Under the pieces are notes generated by a model, which ran no database searches, was not told the origin of the DNA, and saw only the letters and a program-made list of their open reading frames with translations. Below are positions 42,751 to 51,336 of a stretch of 64,000 nucleotides of DNA, in pieces. A program made the position numbers and the translations under genes. Every line of letters starts with the position of its first letter. Within the stretch, counting starts at the first letter, position 1. The stretch spans positions 62,001 to 126,000 of the forward strand of contig DAMBSC010000013.1 of the NCBI GenBank assembly GCA_032054765.1, given 5' to 3'. This DNA comes from DFXE01 sp032054765 (GTDB taxonomy: Bacteria; Bacteroidota; Bacteroidia; Bacteroidales; Tannerellaceae).

Positions 42751-43979
42751 AACATATTTTTATATTTTATCAAAAATCATTAGACGCAGCTTATGGCGTT
42801 GGAACTTATATCCGACAACTGATAGAATGCTTTAAAAATAAAAAAAATACCCATTTGCATATCATTGAACTGCAATCTGAAGAAAAAGAAATAAAAATTA
42901 TAGAATCAGTAAATTACAATTTTCTTTGTTTTCCAAATGTTCAATACAATCATAAACCATCTTTATATTACCGTAGTATATGGCACATATTAAAAATGTA
43001 TATTCAAAAATTAGAGTTTACAGATCTTATTTTTCATTTTAATTATTTTCAAGAATATTTATTATTAAAACATATCAAGAATAAATATCCTTCTAGTAAA
43101 GTTATATTTACAATTCATTATTTGAATTGGTGTTTTTCACTGAAAGGTAATACAAGTCATTTCAAAAGAATTGTTCATTCAGAAAAAAGTTATATTCACA
43201 ACAATAATGAAATGATGATTTTTGAATATTATGAAGAAGAAAAAAGGATTTTTCATATGGTAGATCATCTCATTTGTCTATCGAAATATATAAAAAAATT
43301 ATTAATAGATGTATATCTTGTTCCTGATGAAAGAATTTCCTTAATATATAATGGGTTAAAAGATGAATTTGTTCCAATTTCAAATAAAGAGAAATGTACT
43401 ATCAGAGGAAATCTTTTTTTTGGGGAGCAAACAAAATTGATTTTATTTGTTGGTAGGTTAGATGAAATTAAAGGTGTTGATATACTGATAAAAGCTTTTA
43501 AGAAAGTGGCTTTGAAAGATCAAAAGGCTCACTTGGTTATTATTGGTGGTGGTGATAATACTCCATATTTAGCCGAAAGTAAAGGGTTTTGGCATAGAAT
43601 TACTTTTACAGGAAGATTAGACAAAGATGAATTATATAAGTTCTATCAGATTGCAGATGTTGGAGTTATGCCATCTACACATGAACAATGCAGTTATGTT
43701 GCTATTGAAATGATGATGTTTAATTTACCAATGGTTATTTCTACAACAACAGGATTAAAAGAAATGATACCCGATCCCGACTCTCAAATCGAAGCTGTTG
43801 AAGAGATAGACTCGGTAACAATTTCACCTGACATATTAGCTGAAAAAATTCTTTTAAAATTAGAAAACAAACAAAATATTTCTCTAAGAAACAGGTATTT
43901 ATCAGAATATACTTTACATAAAATGTTTGGTCTAATAAATGAAGTATATAAAAATGTAAAAGAATCAGGTATAAAATAA
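42747..43979 (+). CDS. Glycosyltransferase, GT4 fold, rSAM-peptide-linked (TIGR04157-like)
   Basis: A 410-aa GT-B enzyme. The start at 42747 overlaps the LanC-like stop (ATGA); an in-frame ATG at 42714 lies inside that gene. The protein begins MKHIFIFYQKSLDAAYGVGTYIRQLI, where GVGTY forms the N-domain loop. The C-domain has LILFVGRLDEIKGVDILIKAFKKV, HLVIIGGGDN, ITFTGRLDKDELYKFYQIADVGVMPSTHEQCSYVAIEMM, with the family glutamates in the EQCSYVAIEM motif. This is the glycosyltransferase type found with GG-Bacteroidales radical-SAM peptide systems. The substrate may be the precursor peptide or a lipid-linked sugar. It is cytoplasmic or peripheral to the membrane. It is followed by a 223-nt gap before the precursor. 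Confidence 0.85.
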   Translation: MKHIFIFYQKSLDAAYGVGTYIRQLIECFKNKKNTHLHIIELQSEEKEIKIIESVNYNFLCFPNVQYNHKPSLYYRSIWHILKMYIQKLEFTDLIFHFNYFQEYLLLKHIKNKYPSSKVIFTIHYLNWCFSLKGNTSHFKRIVHSEKSYIHNNNEMMIFEYYEEEKRIFHMVDHLICLSKYIKKLLIDVYLVPDERISLIYNGLKDEFVPISNKEKCTIRGNLFFGEQTKLILFVGRLDEIKGVDILIKAFKKVALKDQKAHLVIIGGGDNTPYLAESKGFWHRITFTGRLDKDELYKFYQIADVGVMPSTHEQCSYVAIEMMMFNLPMVISTTTGLKEMIPDPDSQIEAVEEIDSVTISPDILAEKILLKLENKQNISLRNRYLSEYTLHKMFGLINEVYKNVKESGIK

Positions 43980-44202
43980 GATTTAGAATAGATTTTAAAC
44001 TTTCATATATTAGTGATATGTTTATTATAAAATGAGAAATATCGTTTTAGTAATTATGTTATTTTGGAGTAAAATTTGCATTGGCAATAGATTTATGTAA
44101 ATTAATATGCTCAAAATATATTTATTTGAGTTGTTTTCTAAAAAAGACTTTAAACTTATAGAGTTTTTTTATAATTATTTTATTCACTTAATTATAAACA
44201 AG

Positions 44203-44409
44203 ATGAAAAAAATTGGAAAACTAAAATTAAATCGTCTTAGCAAGAATGCCCTAGATGAAAGGCAGCAGAATGCTTTGAAAGGTGGTGTAGCGGGATGTAT
44301 TTGCGTTGGTTGTGTATGTCCCGGAGATGTAGCAGTTATGGAGTCAATAGATCGGTATACAAGTGAAATTGAGACTCATGCAGATCTATTATTTGGATCC
44401 GGCTATTAA
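44203..44409 (+). CDS. RiPP precursor peptide, GG-Bacteroidales type (TIGR04149-like)
   Basis: A 68-aa peptide; the start at 44203 gives the leader typical of the family, MKKIGKLKLNRLSKNALDER, ending in the double-glycine site ALKGG (Gly27-Gly28). An upstream in-frame ATG at 44107 would add a non-homologous AT-rich extension. The predicted 40-residue core begins VAGCICVGCVCPGD and holds all four cysteines in a CxCxxCxC pattern (Cys32, 34, 37, 39). It continues with a Ser/Thr/Tyr/Glu-rich tail ending FGSGY. Radical-SAM chemistry on such cores often involves Cys, giving for example thioether links, but the product here is not known. A strong terminator follows directly, as expected for a peptide made in excess of its enzymes. 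Confidence 0.88.
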   Translation: MKKIGKLKLNRLSKNALDERQQNALKGGVAGCICVGCVCPGDVAVMESIDRYTSEIETHADLLFGSGY

Positions 44410-44417
44410 GGATAAAT

Positions 44418-44464
44418 AAAACAAAGGGGCTTTAATCTTTGTAGAGTCCCTTTGTTTTTATTTT
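44418..44464 (+). terminator. Rho-independent terminator/attenuator after the precursor gene
   Basis: A 14-bp stem: AAAACAAAGGGGCT (44418-44431) with AGTCCCTTTGTTTT (44445-44458), with one G/U pair and a 13-nt loop, followed by TATTTT. The ATG of the next gene is at 44465, directly after it, so the enzyme genes would be reached only by read-through. Confidence 0.85.
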
Positions 44465-45679
44465 ATGAAAAAGATTCTGTTTTTTATGAAACTAAATAGT
44501 ATTTTCCTGCTGTTATTCTTTTTATCAATGGGATGTCAATTGAAAAATTCTCCATTGACGATCGATAATTTACCTGTAATAGATATCTTAGAAGGTTATT
44601 CCAAAAAAGAAATAGTTCTTCAAGATATTGCCCAAATAGAGTATGTCCCTTTAGAAACAACAGATAGTGTTTTATTAGACCGAATCTCTCTTCTGTCTTA
44701 TGTTTCAGACCAATATATCCTTGTTTGGAATTTTTATGAAGGGGATATATTCGTTTTTAATCGAAATGGAAAGATTATATCTAATTTTAACCACAAAGGG
44801 CAAGGACCTGAAGAATATTATCCACGTGGGATGGTTGTATTTGATGAAAAGAATGAAGAAATATTTATTTTTAATGGTTGGGCTCACCGGATTTTAGTTT
44901 ATTCACTGAATGGCCAATACAAACGAACTTTAAACCATTCCACTGATTTGTTTATTGCATCAGCCTACAATTTTGACGATGAAACAATATTAATATATGA
45001 TGGAGAAAAAATAGGATTGCATCGTAAAAACTACAGCGAAAAACCTTATATGTTACTTTCAAAAAAAGATGGAAGTATTGTTGACACTTTTGATATTCGA
45101 TTACCTGTAAGATATTCGAATAGTATAGCTCAGGAGATAGACCTCGTTGGAGGGGAAAAAATGTATACACCTTTACTGATACCTACACCTAATAACAGTT
45201 ATTACGGTTTAGATTTCGTGATAGCAAATATATCTTCTGACACAATTTATCTACTGACTCAGAATAGAAATTTAAGACCAATACTTGTTCGCCAACCATC
45301 AGTTCACTTATTTTGTCCACGCATAGTGTGGAGTTCCTTATTAACAACCGATAAATTTATTGTTTTAAATAAAGCTACTTTGGATTTCATTGCTGTTGAT
45401 AAAGGACAGTCTATCCCTAATGTAACCTTGATTTATGAATTTGAAACTGGTGAAACAAGCGAAGTTGTATTTTTGAACGCTGATCTTTCTATGGGGCAAT
45501 GGATACCTCCTGGAAGTATATCCCCTGACATTGGTAAAAATATGGTTGCAGACCTTATGCCAGTATCAAGATTAAAAACAGCTTATGAAGATAAAAAATT
45601 GAAAGGGAAATTAGAACAATTAGTAGCAACACTTAATGAAGAAGATAATCCGATAGTAAGGATTATCAAATTCAAGTAA
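44465..45679 (+). CDS. 6-bladed beta-propeller lipoprotein of the peptide cluster (PF17170-like)
   Basis: A 404-aa exported lipoprotein: MKKILFFMKLNSIFLLLFFLSMGC has a lipobox SMGC (Cys24). The mature part begins with the usual lead of this family (IVLQDIAQIEYVPLETTDSVLL), then successive strands ILVWNFYEGDIFVFNRNGKIISNFNHKGQGPEEY and IFIFNGWAHRILVYSLNGQYKRTL, which are propeller blades. Proteins of this family are common in Bacteroidota and are often found beside GG-type rSAM peptide clusters. The site of action is the periplasm or the outer surface, so it may be a receptor, immunity factor or peptide-handling partner. It sits between the precursor terminator and the maturase, 14 nt before the latter. 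A second, damaged paralogue lies at 48320-49307. Confidence 0.8.
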   Translation: MKKILFFMKLNSIFLLLFFLSMGCQLKNSPLTIDNLPVIDILEGYSKKEIVLQDIAQIEYVPLETTDSVLLDRISLLSYVSDQYILVWNFYEGDIFVFNRNGKIISNFNHKGQGPEEYYPRGMVVFDEKNEEIFIFNGWAHRILVYSLNGQYKRTLNHSTDLFIASAYNFDDETILIYDGEKIGLHRKNYSEKPYMLLSKKDGSIVDTFDIRLPVRYSNSIAQEIDLVGGEKMYTPLLIPTPNNSYYGLDFVIANISSDTIYLLTQNRNLRPILVRQPSVHLFCPRIVWSSLLTTDKFIVLNKATLDFIAVDKGQSIPNVTLIYEFETGETSEVVFLNADLSMGQWIPPGSISPDIGKNMVADLMPVSRLKTAYEDKKLKGKLEQLVATLNEEDNPIVRIIKFK

Positions 45680-45693
45680 AAAACTTCCAGATA

Positions 45694-46953
45694 ATGAATA
45701 AGATTTTACAAATAGATGAGAAGCTCATCAAAAATAATTTACTCAACCTGAAACAGATAGTTTTTGAAGTAACGGAACAATGTAATTTAAATTGCAAATA
45801 TTGTGGATTATCTGAACAACTATACCAAACCCACGATGTCAGAGAGAATAGATATTTATCTTTTGAAAAGTCTAAATTGATGATTGACTATCTTTTAAAT
45901 CTATGGAAGGATAACTATATATCGGATACTGTTTTTCGGTTTACTGTGAGTTTCTATGGTGGAGAACCTCTGATAAACATATCTTTGATTCGCAAAATAA
46001 TTGAGTATATTGAACAGTCGGAAATCCCCGGTAGAGAAATACATTATTCTATGACTACCAATGCCATGTTGCTAGATAAACACATGGATTATTTAGTAGA
46101 AAAAAAATTCAATTTACATATCAGCCTCGACGGCGATGAAAAAGCACAAAGTTACCGGGTAGACCATTTAGATAATAATTCATTCACTCAAGTTATTCGG
46201 AATGTAAAATTATTACAACTAAAACATCCTAAATATTTCAATGAATCAGTACATTTTAACTCGGTATTACATAATCGAAATGATGTGGAATCCATTCTTC
46301 ATTTTTTTGATATTAATTTTGATACAGTTCCTAGAATATCCTTATTGAACACTTCTAATATTTGTGATAACAAAAAGGAAGAATTTAGAAAAATGTATCA
46401 AAATATATCACAAAGTATTATGAAATCTAAAAATTGTGAAGAACTAGAGAAATTTTTTTTTATTACTATGCCGAGAGGCTACAGATTATCAAAATATCTA
46501 TATAATTCAAGTGGAAATATATTTTATAATTACAATCAATTACTACTACAAAAAAATATTAATCGTGAAATATATACTGGAACTTGTACTCCTTTTGCTA
46601 AAAAAATGTTTATTTCTGCCAGAGGAAAGATTTTTTCTTGTGAACGCATTAGCCGCGATTTTGAAATAGGATATATTTATGACAATTTTGTAGATTTAAA
46701 CTTTATCAATGTTGCAGATACGTATAATTATTATTTAAAAAAGTGTTACAAACTATGTGCATATTGCGCGATTAACCAATCTTGTACTCAATGTATTTAC
46801 CAAATCAATAATATAAGAGAAAAATCTCCACAATGTCAAGAATTTCGAACGAAAGAGACAGCTAGAAAAGAAAAAGAACAAGTTTTTGATTATCTTCGAC
46901 AATTTCCTCATTATTACGAAAAGGTATTAAATGAAGTTAATTTTACTTTATAA
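45694..46953 (+). CDS. Radical SAM peptide maturase, GG-Bacteroidales type
   Basis: A 419-aa cytoplasmic iron-sulfur enzyme. The radical-SAM cluster motif is Cys30-x3-Cys34-x2-Cys37 in VTEQCNLNCKYCGLSEQ. The SAM-binding GGEP motif appears as FYGGEPLINISL. A SPASM-type C-terminus binds further clusters: GTCTPFAKKMFISARGKIFSCERISRDFEIG and then CYKLCAYCAINQSCTQCIYQ and SPQC. All the expected cysteines are present, so the enzyme should be active. Its substrate is most likely the core of the peptide at 44203. It is followed by the pseudo-rSAM gene after three bases (TAA-GAA-ATG), so the two are translationally linked. SPASM enzymes of this type form thioether or carbon-carbon links in their peptides; which one is made here cannot be told. 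Confidence 0.92.
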   Translation: MNKILQIDEKLIKNNLLNLKQIVFEVTEQCNLNCKYCGLSEQLYQTHDVRENRYLSFEKSKLMIDYLLNLWKDNYISDTVFRFTVSFYGGEPLINISLIRKIIEYIEQSEIPGREIHYSMTTNAMLLDKHMDYLVEKKFNLHISLDGDEKAQSYRVDHLDNNSFTQVIRNVKLLQLKHPKYFNESVHFNSVLHNRNDVESILHFFDINFDTVPRISLLNTSNICDNKKEEFRKMYQNISQSIMKSKNCEELEKFFFITMPRGYRLSKYLYNSSGNIFYNYNQLLLQKNINREIYTGTCTPFAKKMFISARGKIFSCERISRDFEIGYIYDNFVDLNFINVADTYNYYLKKCYKLCAYCAINQSCTQCIYQINNIREKSPQCQEFRTKETARKEKEQVFDYLRQFPHYYEKVLNEVNFTL

Positions 46954-46956
46954 GAA

Positions 46957-48165
46957 ATGAAAAAAAATTGGATTACACTCTACTCAGATACATTTTTGTG
47001 GATAAAAGGGAAAGTTGGTTTTGTATACAGTGCAAAAAATCATAAAAGACTTCATTTTTACCTTACAAATAGAATAGAAAAAATTTGCGAGCAACTGTTG
47101 AATATCGAAAATCTATATACAAGCGAATTAACAACCGAGGATATTAAAGATAATGAGGTTAGTAAGTGGCTTCAATCATTGATCAATATCCATGTTGGTT
47201 ATCTAAAATGTAATATAGAGTTCACGGAGAGGCCTGTTTCTCTAAAACCTATATTAAAGATTCAAAACAAAAAAGAATATTATGAGTTGATGCACTCTAA
47301 TGGAGAGAAAGGTGAAATCCTTCAGAATCTTCATGAACTTACTTTTTATATTAATGGAAGCGAGTATGGAAACAACGAGTTTTACAAACAACATATTTAT
47401 CCATTAAATGACTACAACTTTTTGGATAGATCAAAAATTTTGTCATTTATAAATAACAGCAAGAATCTCTTTTTATCTAACATTAACTTGGTTGGCAATT
47501 TATTTTCATATTTTGATTTTGAACGATTGATACAAAATATTTATGATTTTTCTATTCAATTTACTATTTATGTAACAATAAATGATTTTTTGAAAAATAA
47601 ACAAAAAATAATAAATACAAAATGGCCTATCAATGTTCAGTTTAACTTATTGGTTGATACTGTTTTTGATATTACATTTATAAGAGATATCTCTTTTTCA
47701 TTTTTTATTACGGTCTTTGTCTTTTCTGAAGATGATTTTATTCGATTTTCAAATATATTTGAAACGTTTGAAACAGATTATAAAATCTTTTTTATCCCAA
47801 TATACAATAAAGAAAATTTAGTCTTTTTCAAAAAAAATATATTTATAGATGAAAAAGATTTACAACATATTGATTTGTCTAAAAATGAGATTTTTATGCG
47901 ACAATCATTCAATATCGGAAATTTTGGTAGACTGACAATTATGCCTGATGGCAAGGTTTATGCCAATGTAAACTCGCATCCCTTGGGAAGTATTGATGAT
48001 TCCCCGTATTCCTTAGTTTACAAGGAATTTATCGCTGGGAAATCATGGTTTAAGTTAAGAGATGATGTACCATGTAATGACTGTATTTATCAATGGTTAT
48101 GTCCCAGTCCATCTAATTACGAAATAGTAATAGATAAACCTAATCTATGTCATGTAAAACCATGA
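46957..48165 (+). CDS. Pseudo-rSAM protein, GG-Bacteroidales type (TIGR04150-like)
   Basis: A 402-aa partner of the maturase. It keeps the C-terminal half of a SPASM maturase (FNIGNFGRLTIMPDGKVYANVNSHPLGSIDDSPYSLVYKEFIAGKSWFKLRDDVPCNDCIYQWLCPSPSNYE) but has no CxxxCxxC motif, so it cannot bind the radical-SAM cluster. The C-terminal CNDCIYQWLC and NLCHVKP cysteines could still hold an auxiliary cluster or metal. Proteins with this arrangement are known only next to GG-type maturases and are thought to help recognise or present the peptide. It is three bases behind the maturase. The N-terminal part is AT-rich and variable. Confidence 0.87.
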   Translation: MKKNWITLYSDTFLWIKGKVGFVYSAKNHKRLHFYLTNRIEKICEQLLNIENLYTSELTTEDIKDNEVSKWLQSLINIHVGYLKCNIEFTERPVSLKPILKIQNKKEYYELMHSNGEKGEILQNLHELTFYINGSEYGNNEFYKQHIYPLNDYNFLDRSKILSFINNSKNLFLSNINLVGNLFSYFDFERLIQNIYDFSIQFTIYVTINDFLKNKQKIINTKWPINVQFNLLVDTVFDITFIRDISFSFFITVFVFSEDDFIRFSNIFETFETDYKIFFIPIYNKENLVFFKKNIFIDEKDLQHIDLSKNEIFMRQSFNIGNFGRLTIMPDGKVYANVNSHPLGSIDDSPYSLVYKEFIAGKSWFKLRDDVPCNDCIYQWLCPSPSNYEIVIDKPNLCHVKP

Positions 48166-48319
48166 TTTATTCTTTTCCTCACTACATCCAACTTGACGCA
48201 ATTTATTGCTTATGATCATAATTATGTCTTACAATCACTCTAAATACGTTAGATGGCCTCGATCCCTCCGAAACCTTCAGTTTGAATCGATGAACTTAGG
48301 CAGATCTTTTTGTGAAATT

Positions 48320-49307
48320 ATGAAACAATATTTAATTATTACTACTATCATGTTATTGCTTTCGTTTTCTGTTAATAGTCAGAAGAATAAAGTAATAAAT
48401 GCGGCTGTAATTGATGTAGAAAGTGGCTTGAAAAATCTTTCCCGTTTAAAAGTCTCTGATTTAGGTAAAACAGTCCGTTATATTCCTTTAGAAACAACGA
48501 ATGATGGGTTGGTTGGTAAAAATCCGATTGTCAAAGTATTTTGATGCCTTTAACATAGTAAGCCAATCTTCAGGTCAATATGCCCTGGGAATTTATGAAA
48601 AAAATGGAAGCTTGAAAAATACAATACCTTCTTTTTTCCCATCTACAACACCAATTACAGATGATTTATATCAAACCAATCTGGTTAATGGTAGAATCTT
48701 ATATGACGTTTTTGGGAGTTGGACACGTGCAGGTGCTTTCATTTTTGAATATACCCCTGGCAGACAAGTAAGACAGGTCAATGCTTTACATGCGGCAAGA
48801 ATATGGAAACACAACGAAAGTATTCGTTATAAGCAAGATTTTATAGATACGATATATACTGTTTCCTGTAGTAAACTTATTCCATCTATAGTTTTCAATA
48901 CAGGAAAATATCATTGGCCTGTAGAGGAAAGAAGAAGTGAGAAGAATACTAATGACCGGATTTTTATTGCTGATATTTATGAAAATAATAGTTTGATTTT
49001 CTTTCAATGTATTAGGGGGATGTTTTCCCTTGAATTAGCAGGTATTTTGCATAATGGCCTGTATAATAAGAAAACAGGGAAAACAATCCTTAGCAAAAAT
49101 AAGGATGGTATTCAAGATGATGTGACTCATTTTATGCCGTTTAAACCTTTAGGTATGAGTACATCGGGTGAATTTGTTTCGTTTGTTGAAGTTTGGGAGA
49201 TTATGGATTGGTTGGAAAAGCATCCCGGAGCAAAGAATAATAAAAATCTCTCCTTTCTTAAAGATTTAGATGAAGATATGAATCCTGTCATTATATTAAT
49301 TGAATAA
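48320..49307 (+). pseudogene. Broken 6-bladed beta-propeller gene
   Basis: Two reading frames that together resemble the propeller protein at 44465. The first (from ATG 48320) gives a signal peptide MKQYLIITTIMLLLSFSVNSQ and the family lead TVRYIPLETTNDGLVGKNPIVKV, then stops at 48542. The second (usable from about 48533 to the stop at 49307) resumes with YFDAFNIVSQSSGQYALGIYEKNGSLKNTIPSFFP and runs to the usual C-terminal part. In the intact paralogue well over a hundred residues lie between the matching points, so I infer an internal deletion that also shifted the frame. The 154 nt before it (48166-48319) hold nothing recognisable. A programmed frameshift is unlikely because the first blades are missing altogether. 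Confidence 0.7.
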
Positions 49308-49369
49308 GAAAATAGGTTACATCTAATCAAATAGTATGTAGATTGATCGTAACCAAAAGTTTGTTTTTT

Positions 49370-49847
49370 TAATATCACTAATATCACTTTTGTTGTATGT
49401 GTTTGATTTATAAAGAATAAAAGGTGATCTTATCTTGTAATTTTAATATCACTTTTTTCTCTCTAATGTCACAAAAAAACAAACATCTACATCCTTTTTC
49501 GGGTAGCTCCTGTCCGATTTTTATTTGCAAGCGTCCGATTTAAAATCGGACAGGAGCTATATTTATTTGCAAGCGTCCGGATATTCCAATCTTAACTTTT
49601 TAAATTGTCTTGACCGATCTTCCGATTCATTACAATCTATTTGTCAAATGATTGTGATGTTTCTTACAAACCATTGTATTCCTTTTTTGAAAGTATTGTA
49701 ATACTTTTACTTAATCATTACAATGCTTTTTTTGAAGCCACTTTTGAGAAAAAGTGATAGTGCCGTGATATTAAGAAAATGGTTTAATATCACCGGTATT
49801 TATCAGATATATAGACAAATACGATATTTGTGATAGTAGTGATATTA
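49370..49847. repeat. Scattered TAATATCAC / GTGATATTA 9-mers
   Basis: TAATATCAC occurs at 49370-49378, 49379-49387, 49444-49452 and 49785-49793. Its reverse complement occurs at 49765-49773 and 49839-49847. Six exact copies in 478 bp of the 690-bp gap 49308-49997 suggest a DNA-binding site or decayed repeat element. I see no gene in this gap; besides these it holds the palindrome at 49504-49559 and a low-complexity stretch with FecR's unseen promoter. Confidence 0.6.
49504..49559. repeat. 18-bp arm palindrome with an inner dyad
   Basis: TAGCTCCTGTCCGATTTT (49504-49521) pairs exactly with 49542-49559 around a 20-nt loop. The inner segment CCGATTTAAAATCGG (49535-49549) is itself a dyad, so two folds compete. 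The 18-mer TTTATTTGCAAGCGTCCG occurs at 49520-49537 and again at 49562-49579. Confidence 0.7.
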
Positions 49848-49997
49848 AAAAAATAAACTTTTAGTAAGGATAGAGCTTTTTTCTCAACCCTATTTGTTAA
49901 AAATATTTGCAGAATTATTTTTTTATTTTTAATGAGTACAAACGATATGCTCATTCAGTCTACCATATAAATCAATCTGAAGGAATATAGTAATATC

Positions 49998-51206
49998 ATG
50001 GATGAAATACAACAAAATAAACTGATAGACAGCGTACTTGATGATAAGCTGTTTTTGCCATGGGTTTTTAATCCTTCTGAAGAATTAGATAATTATTGGG
50101 ATAAAGTGATGCAAAACGAACCGGAGAAAGAGAAAGTAATAGATGATCTTAAAACTATAATTAAGGGAATAAAAATAGATGATGAATGTTTCTCCATTGA
50201 TGATAAAAAAGAGCTATGGAAAAGAATTGAAACTTCTACTCAATCTCAGAAAGTCAAAAGATTTAAACTCTCTGTTTTTCTGCGGTATGCTGCAGTTTTC
50301 CTACTAGTTGCAGGTACTTCTGTTTATTTTTATTTCACCAGATATTCAGAGGAGACTCCGGTAGATTATTCCCAACTAATATCTGAAGTTCCTGATTCTA
50401 CAGTACATTCCGACAATGTACTAATTGTTTTGGGGAATCAGGAAAAAATTGAATTAAAAGAAAAAAATGTTGAGTTGGTTCATGATGCGGATGGAAGAAT
50501 AAGTGTAAATGCGGAAGTATTAGAATCAATTAGACCGGCAACGGGTAAAGAAGAAGAATTTAATAAGGTCTATGTTCCTTATGGAAAAACGACTAGTCTG
50601 ATACTGAGTGAGGGAACTAAAATTTGGGTAAATTCTGGATCACAGGTGATATATCCGAATCGTTTTTCCACAGATAGGCGGGAAATATATGTAGAAGGAG
50701 AAGCTTATCTGGAGGTAGCAAGAAATGAAAAGTCACCTTTTATTGTTAAAACAGACTTGTTGGAAATTAATGTACTGGGTACTTCTTTTAATGTATCTGC
50801 CTATAAGAATGATCCTGATCAATCGGTTGTCTTAGCTACGGGATCCGTATCTATTAAAGAATTAAGTGAGAAAACATCTACCCGAATAAAACCGAACCAA
50901 CAATATCTGATAGATAAAAGTACAAAGAAACATCAGCTTAATAAGGTGGATGTCCTGGATCATATAAGCTGGAAATACGGATTTTTGACATTCAAAAATG
51001 AGCGTTTGACCAACGTTATAAAGAAAGTAGAAAGATATTATAATGTGTCAGTTAATTATTATGAATTGTCAACAGGTAATACAACTTTCAGCGGGAAGTT
51101 GGATCTGAAAGAAAATATAGAAGAAATATTACGGGTTTTAGCTATTACGGCTCCAATTGAATATAAGATAAATGAGAATGAAATAAATATATATGTCAAA
51201 CCCTAA
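49998..51206 (+). CDS. FecR-family anti-sigma factor
   Basis: A 402-aa inner-membrane protein that holds an ECF sigma factor until the SusC STN domain signals. The cytoplasmic N-terminus (about residues 1-92) is acidic and helical, with the sigma-contact region. One membrane helix follows (FLRYAAVFLLVAGTSVYFYF). The FecR domain contains VYVPYGKTTSLILSEGTKIWVNSGSQV and YVEGEAYLEVARNEKSPFIVKTDLLEINVLGTSFNVSAY. The end is a DUF4974 domain (YGFLTFKNERLTNVIKKVERYYNVSV). It precedes SusC in the standard order. Its usual neighbour, the sigma factor, is missing; the only one in the window is at 40793. Confidence 0.93.
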   Translation: MDEIQQNKLIDSVLDDKLFLPWVFNPSEELDNYWDKVMQNEPEKEKVIDDLKTIIKGIKIDDECFSIDDKKELWKRIETSTQSQKVKRFKLSVFLRYAAVFLLVAGTSVYFYFTRYSEETPVDYSQLISEVPDSTVHSDNVLIVLGNQEKIELKEKNVELVHDADGRISVNAEVLESIRPATGKEEEFNKVYVPYGKTTSLILSEGTKIWVNSGSQVIYPNRFSTDRREIYVEGEAYLEVARNEKSPFIVKTDLLEINVLGTSFNVSAYKNDPDQSVVLATGSVSIKELSEKTSTRIKPNQQYLIDKSTKKHQLNKVDVLDHISWKYGFLTFKNERLTNVIKKVERYYNVSVNYYELSTGNTTFSGKLDLKENIEEILRVLAITAPIEYKINENEINIYVKP

Positions 51207-51244
51207 AAAAATACATATCTATGATGAAATAAACCATACAAAAA

Positions 51245-51273
51245 ACCGGAAAGTAGTACCAGTACTTTCCGGT
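51245..51273 (+). terminator. Hairpin between FecR and SusC genes
   Basis: ACCGGAAAGTA (51245-51255) pairs exactly with TACTTTCCGGT (51263-51273) across a 7-nt loop. An A-rich stretch, not a T-run, follows, so it may be an attenuator or RNA-stability element that separates FecR from the highly expressed susC message. The 130-nt gap shows no clear vegetative promoter, in keeping with ECF-sigma control of susC. Confidence 0.65.
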
Positions 51274-51336
51274 GATTTCCGATCAAAAAAAGCTTTGAAT
51301 TAAAACATTTTTTAATCTAAAAACGTATACAAAGAT

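Noticed and set aside
42136..43979. Lantibiotic cluster (LanC with LanB or LanM)
   Set aside because: No dehydratase gene is present, and the LanC-like protein lacks the zinc site; the rest of the cluster is of the radical-SAM GG type.
44032..44100. A 22-codon hydrophobic ORF (MRNIVLVIMLFW...) in front of the precursor gene
   Set aside because: It is short, AT-rich, has no leader or repeat pattern and no clear ribosome-binding site; the region is more likely untranslated leader.
44107..44202. Longer precursor start at 44107
   Set aside because: The extension is AT-rich and unlike any GG-type leader; from 44203 the peptide has the family start MKKIGKLKLN.
48206..48319. Reading frame upstream of the broken propeller gene
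   Set aside because: It has no similarity I recognise and the signal peptide begins at 48320; treated as non-coding.
49308..49997. CRISPR-like array
   Set aside because: The 9-mers are irregularly spaced and in both directions, and the 18-mer occurs only twice; there are no spacers or cas genes.
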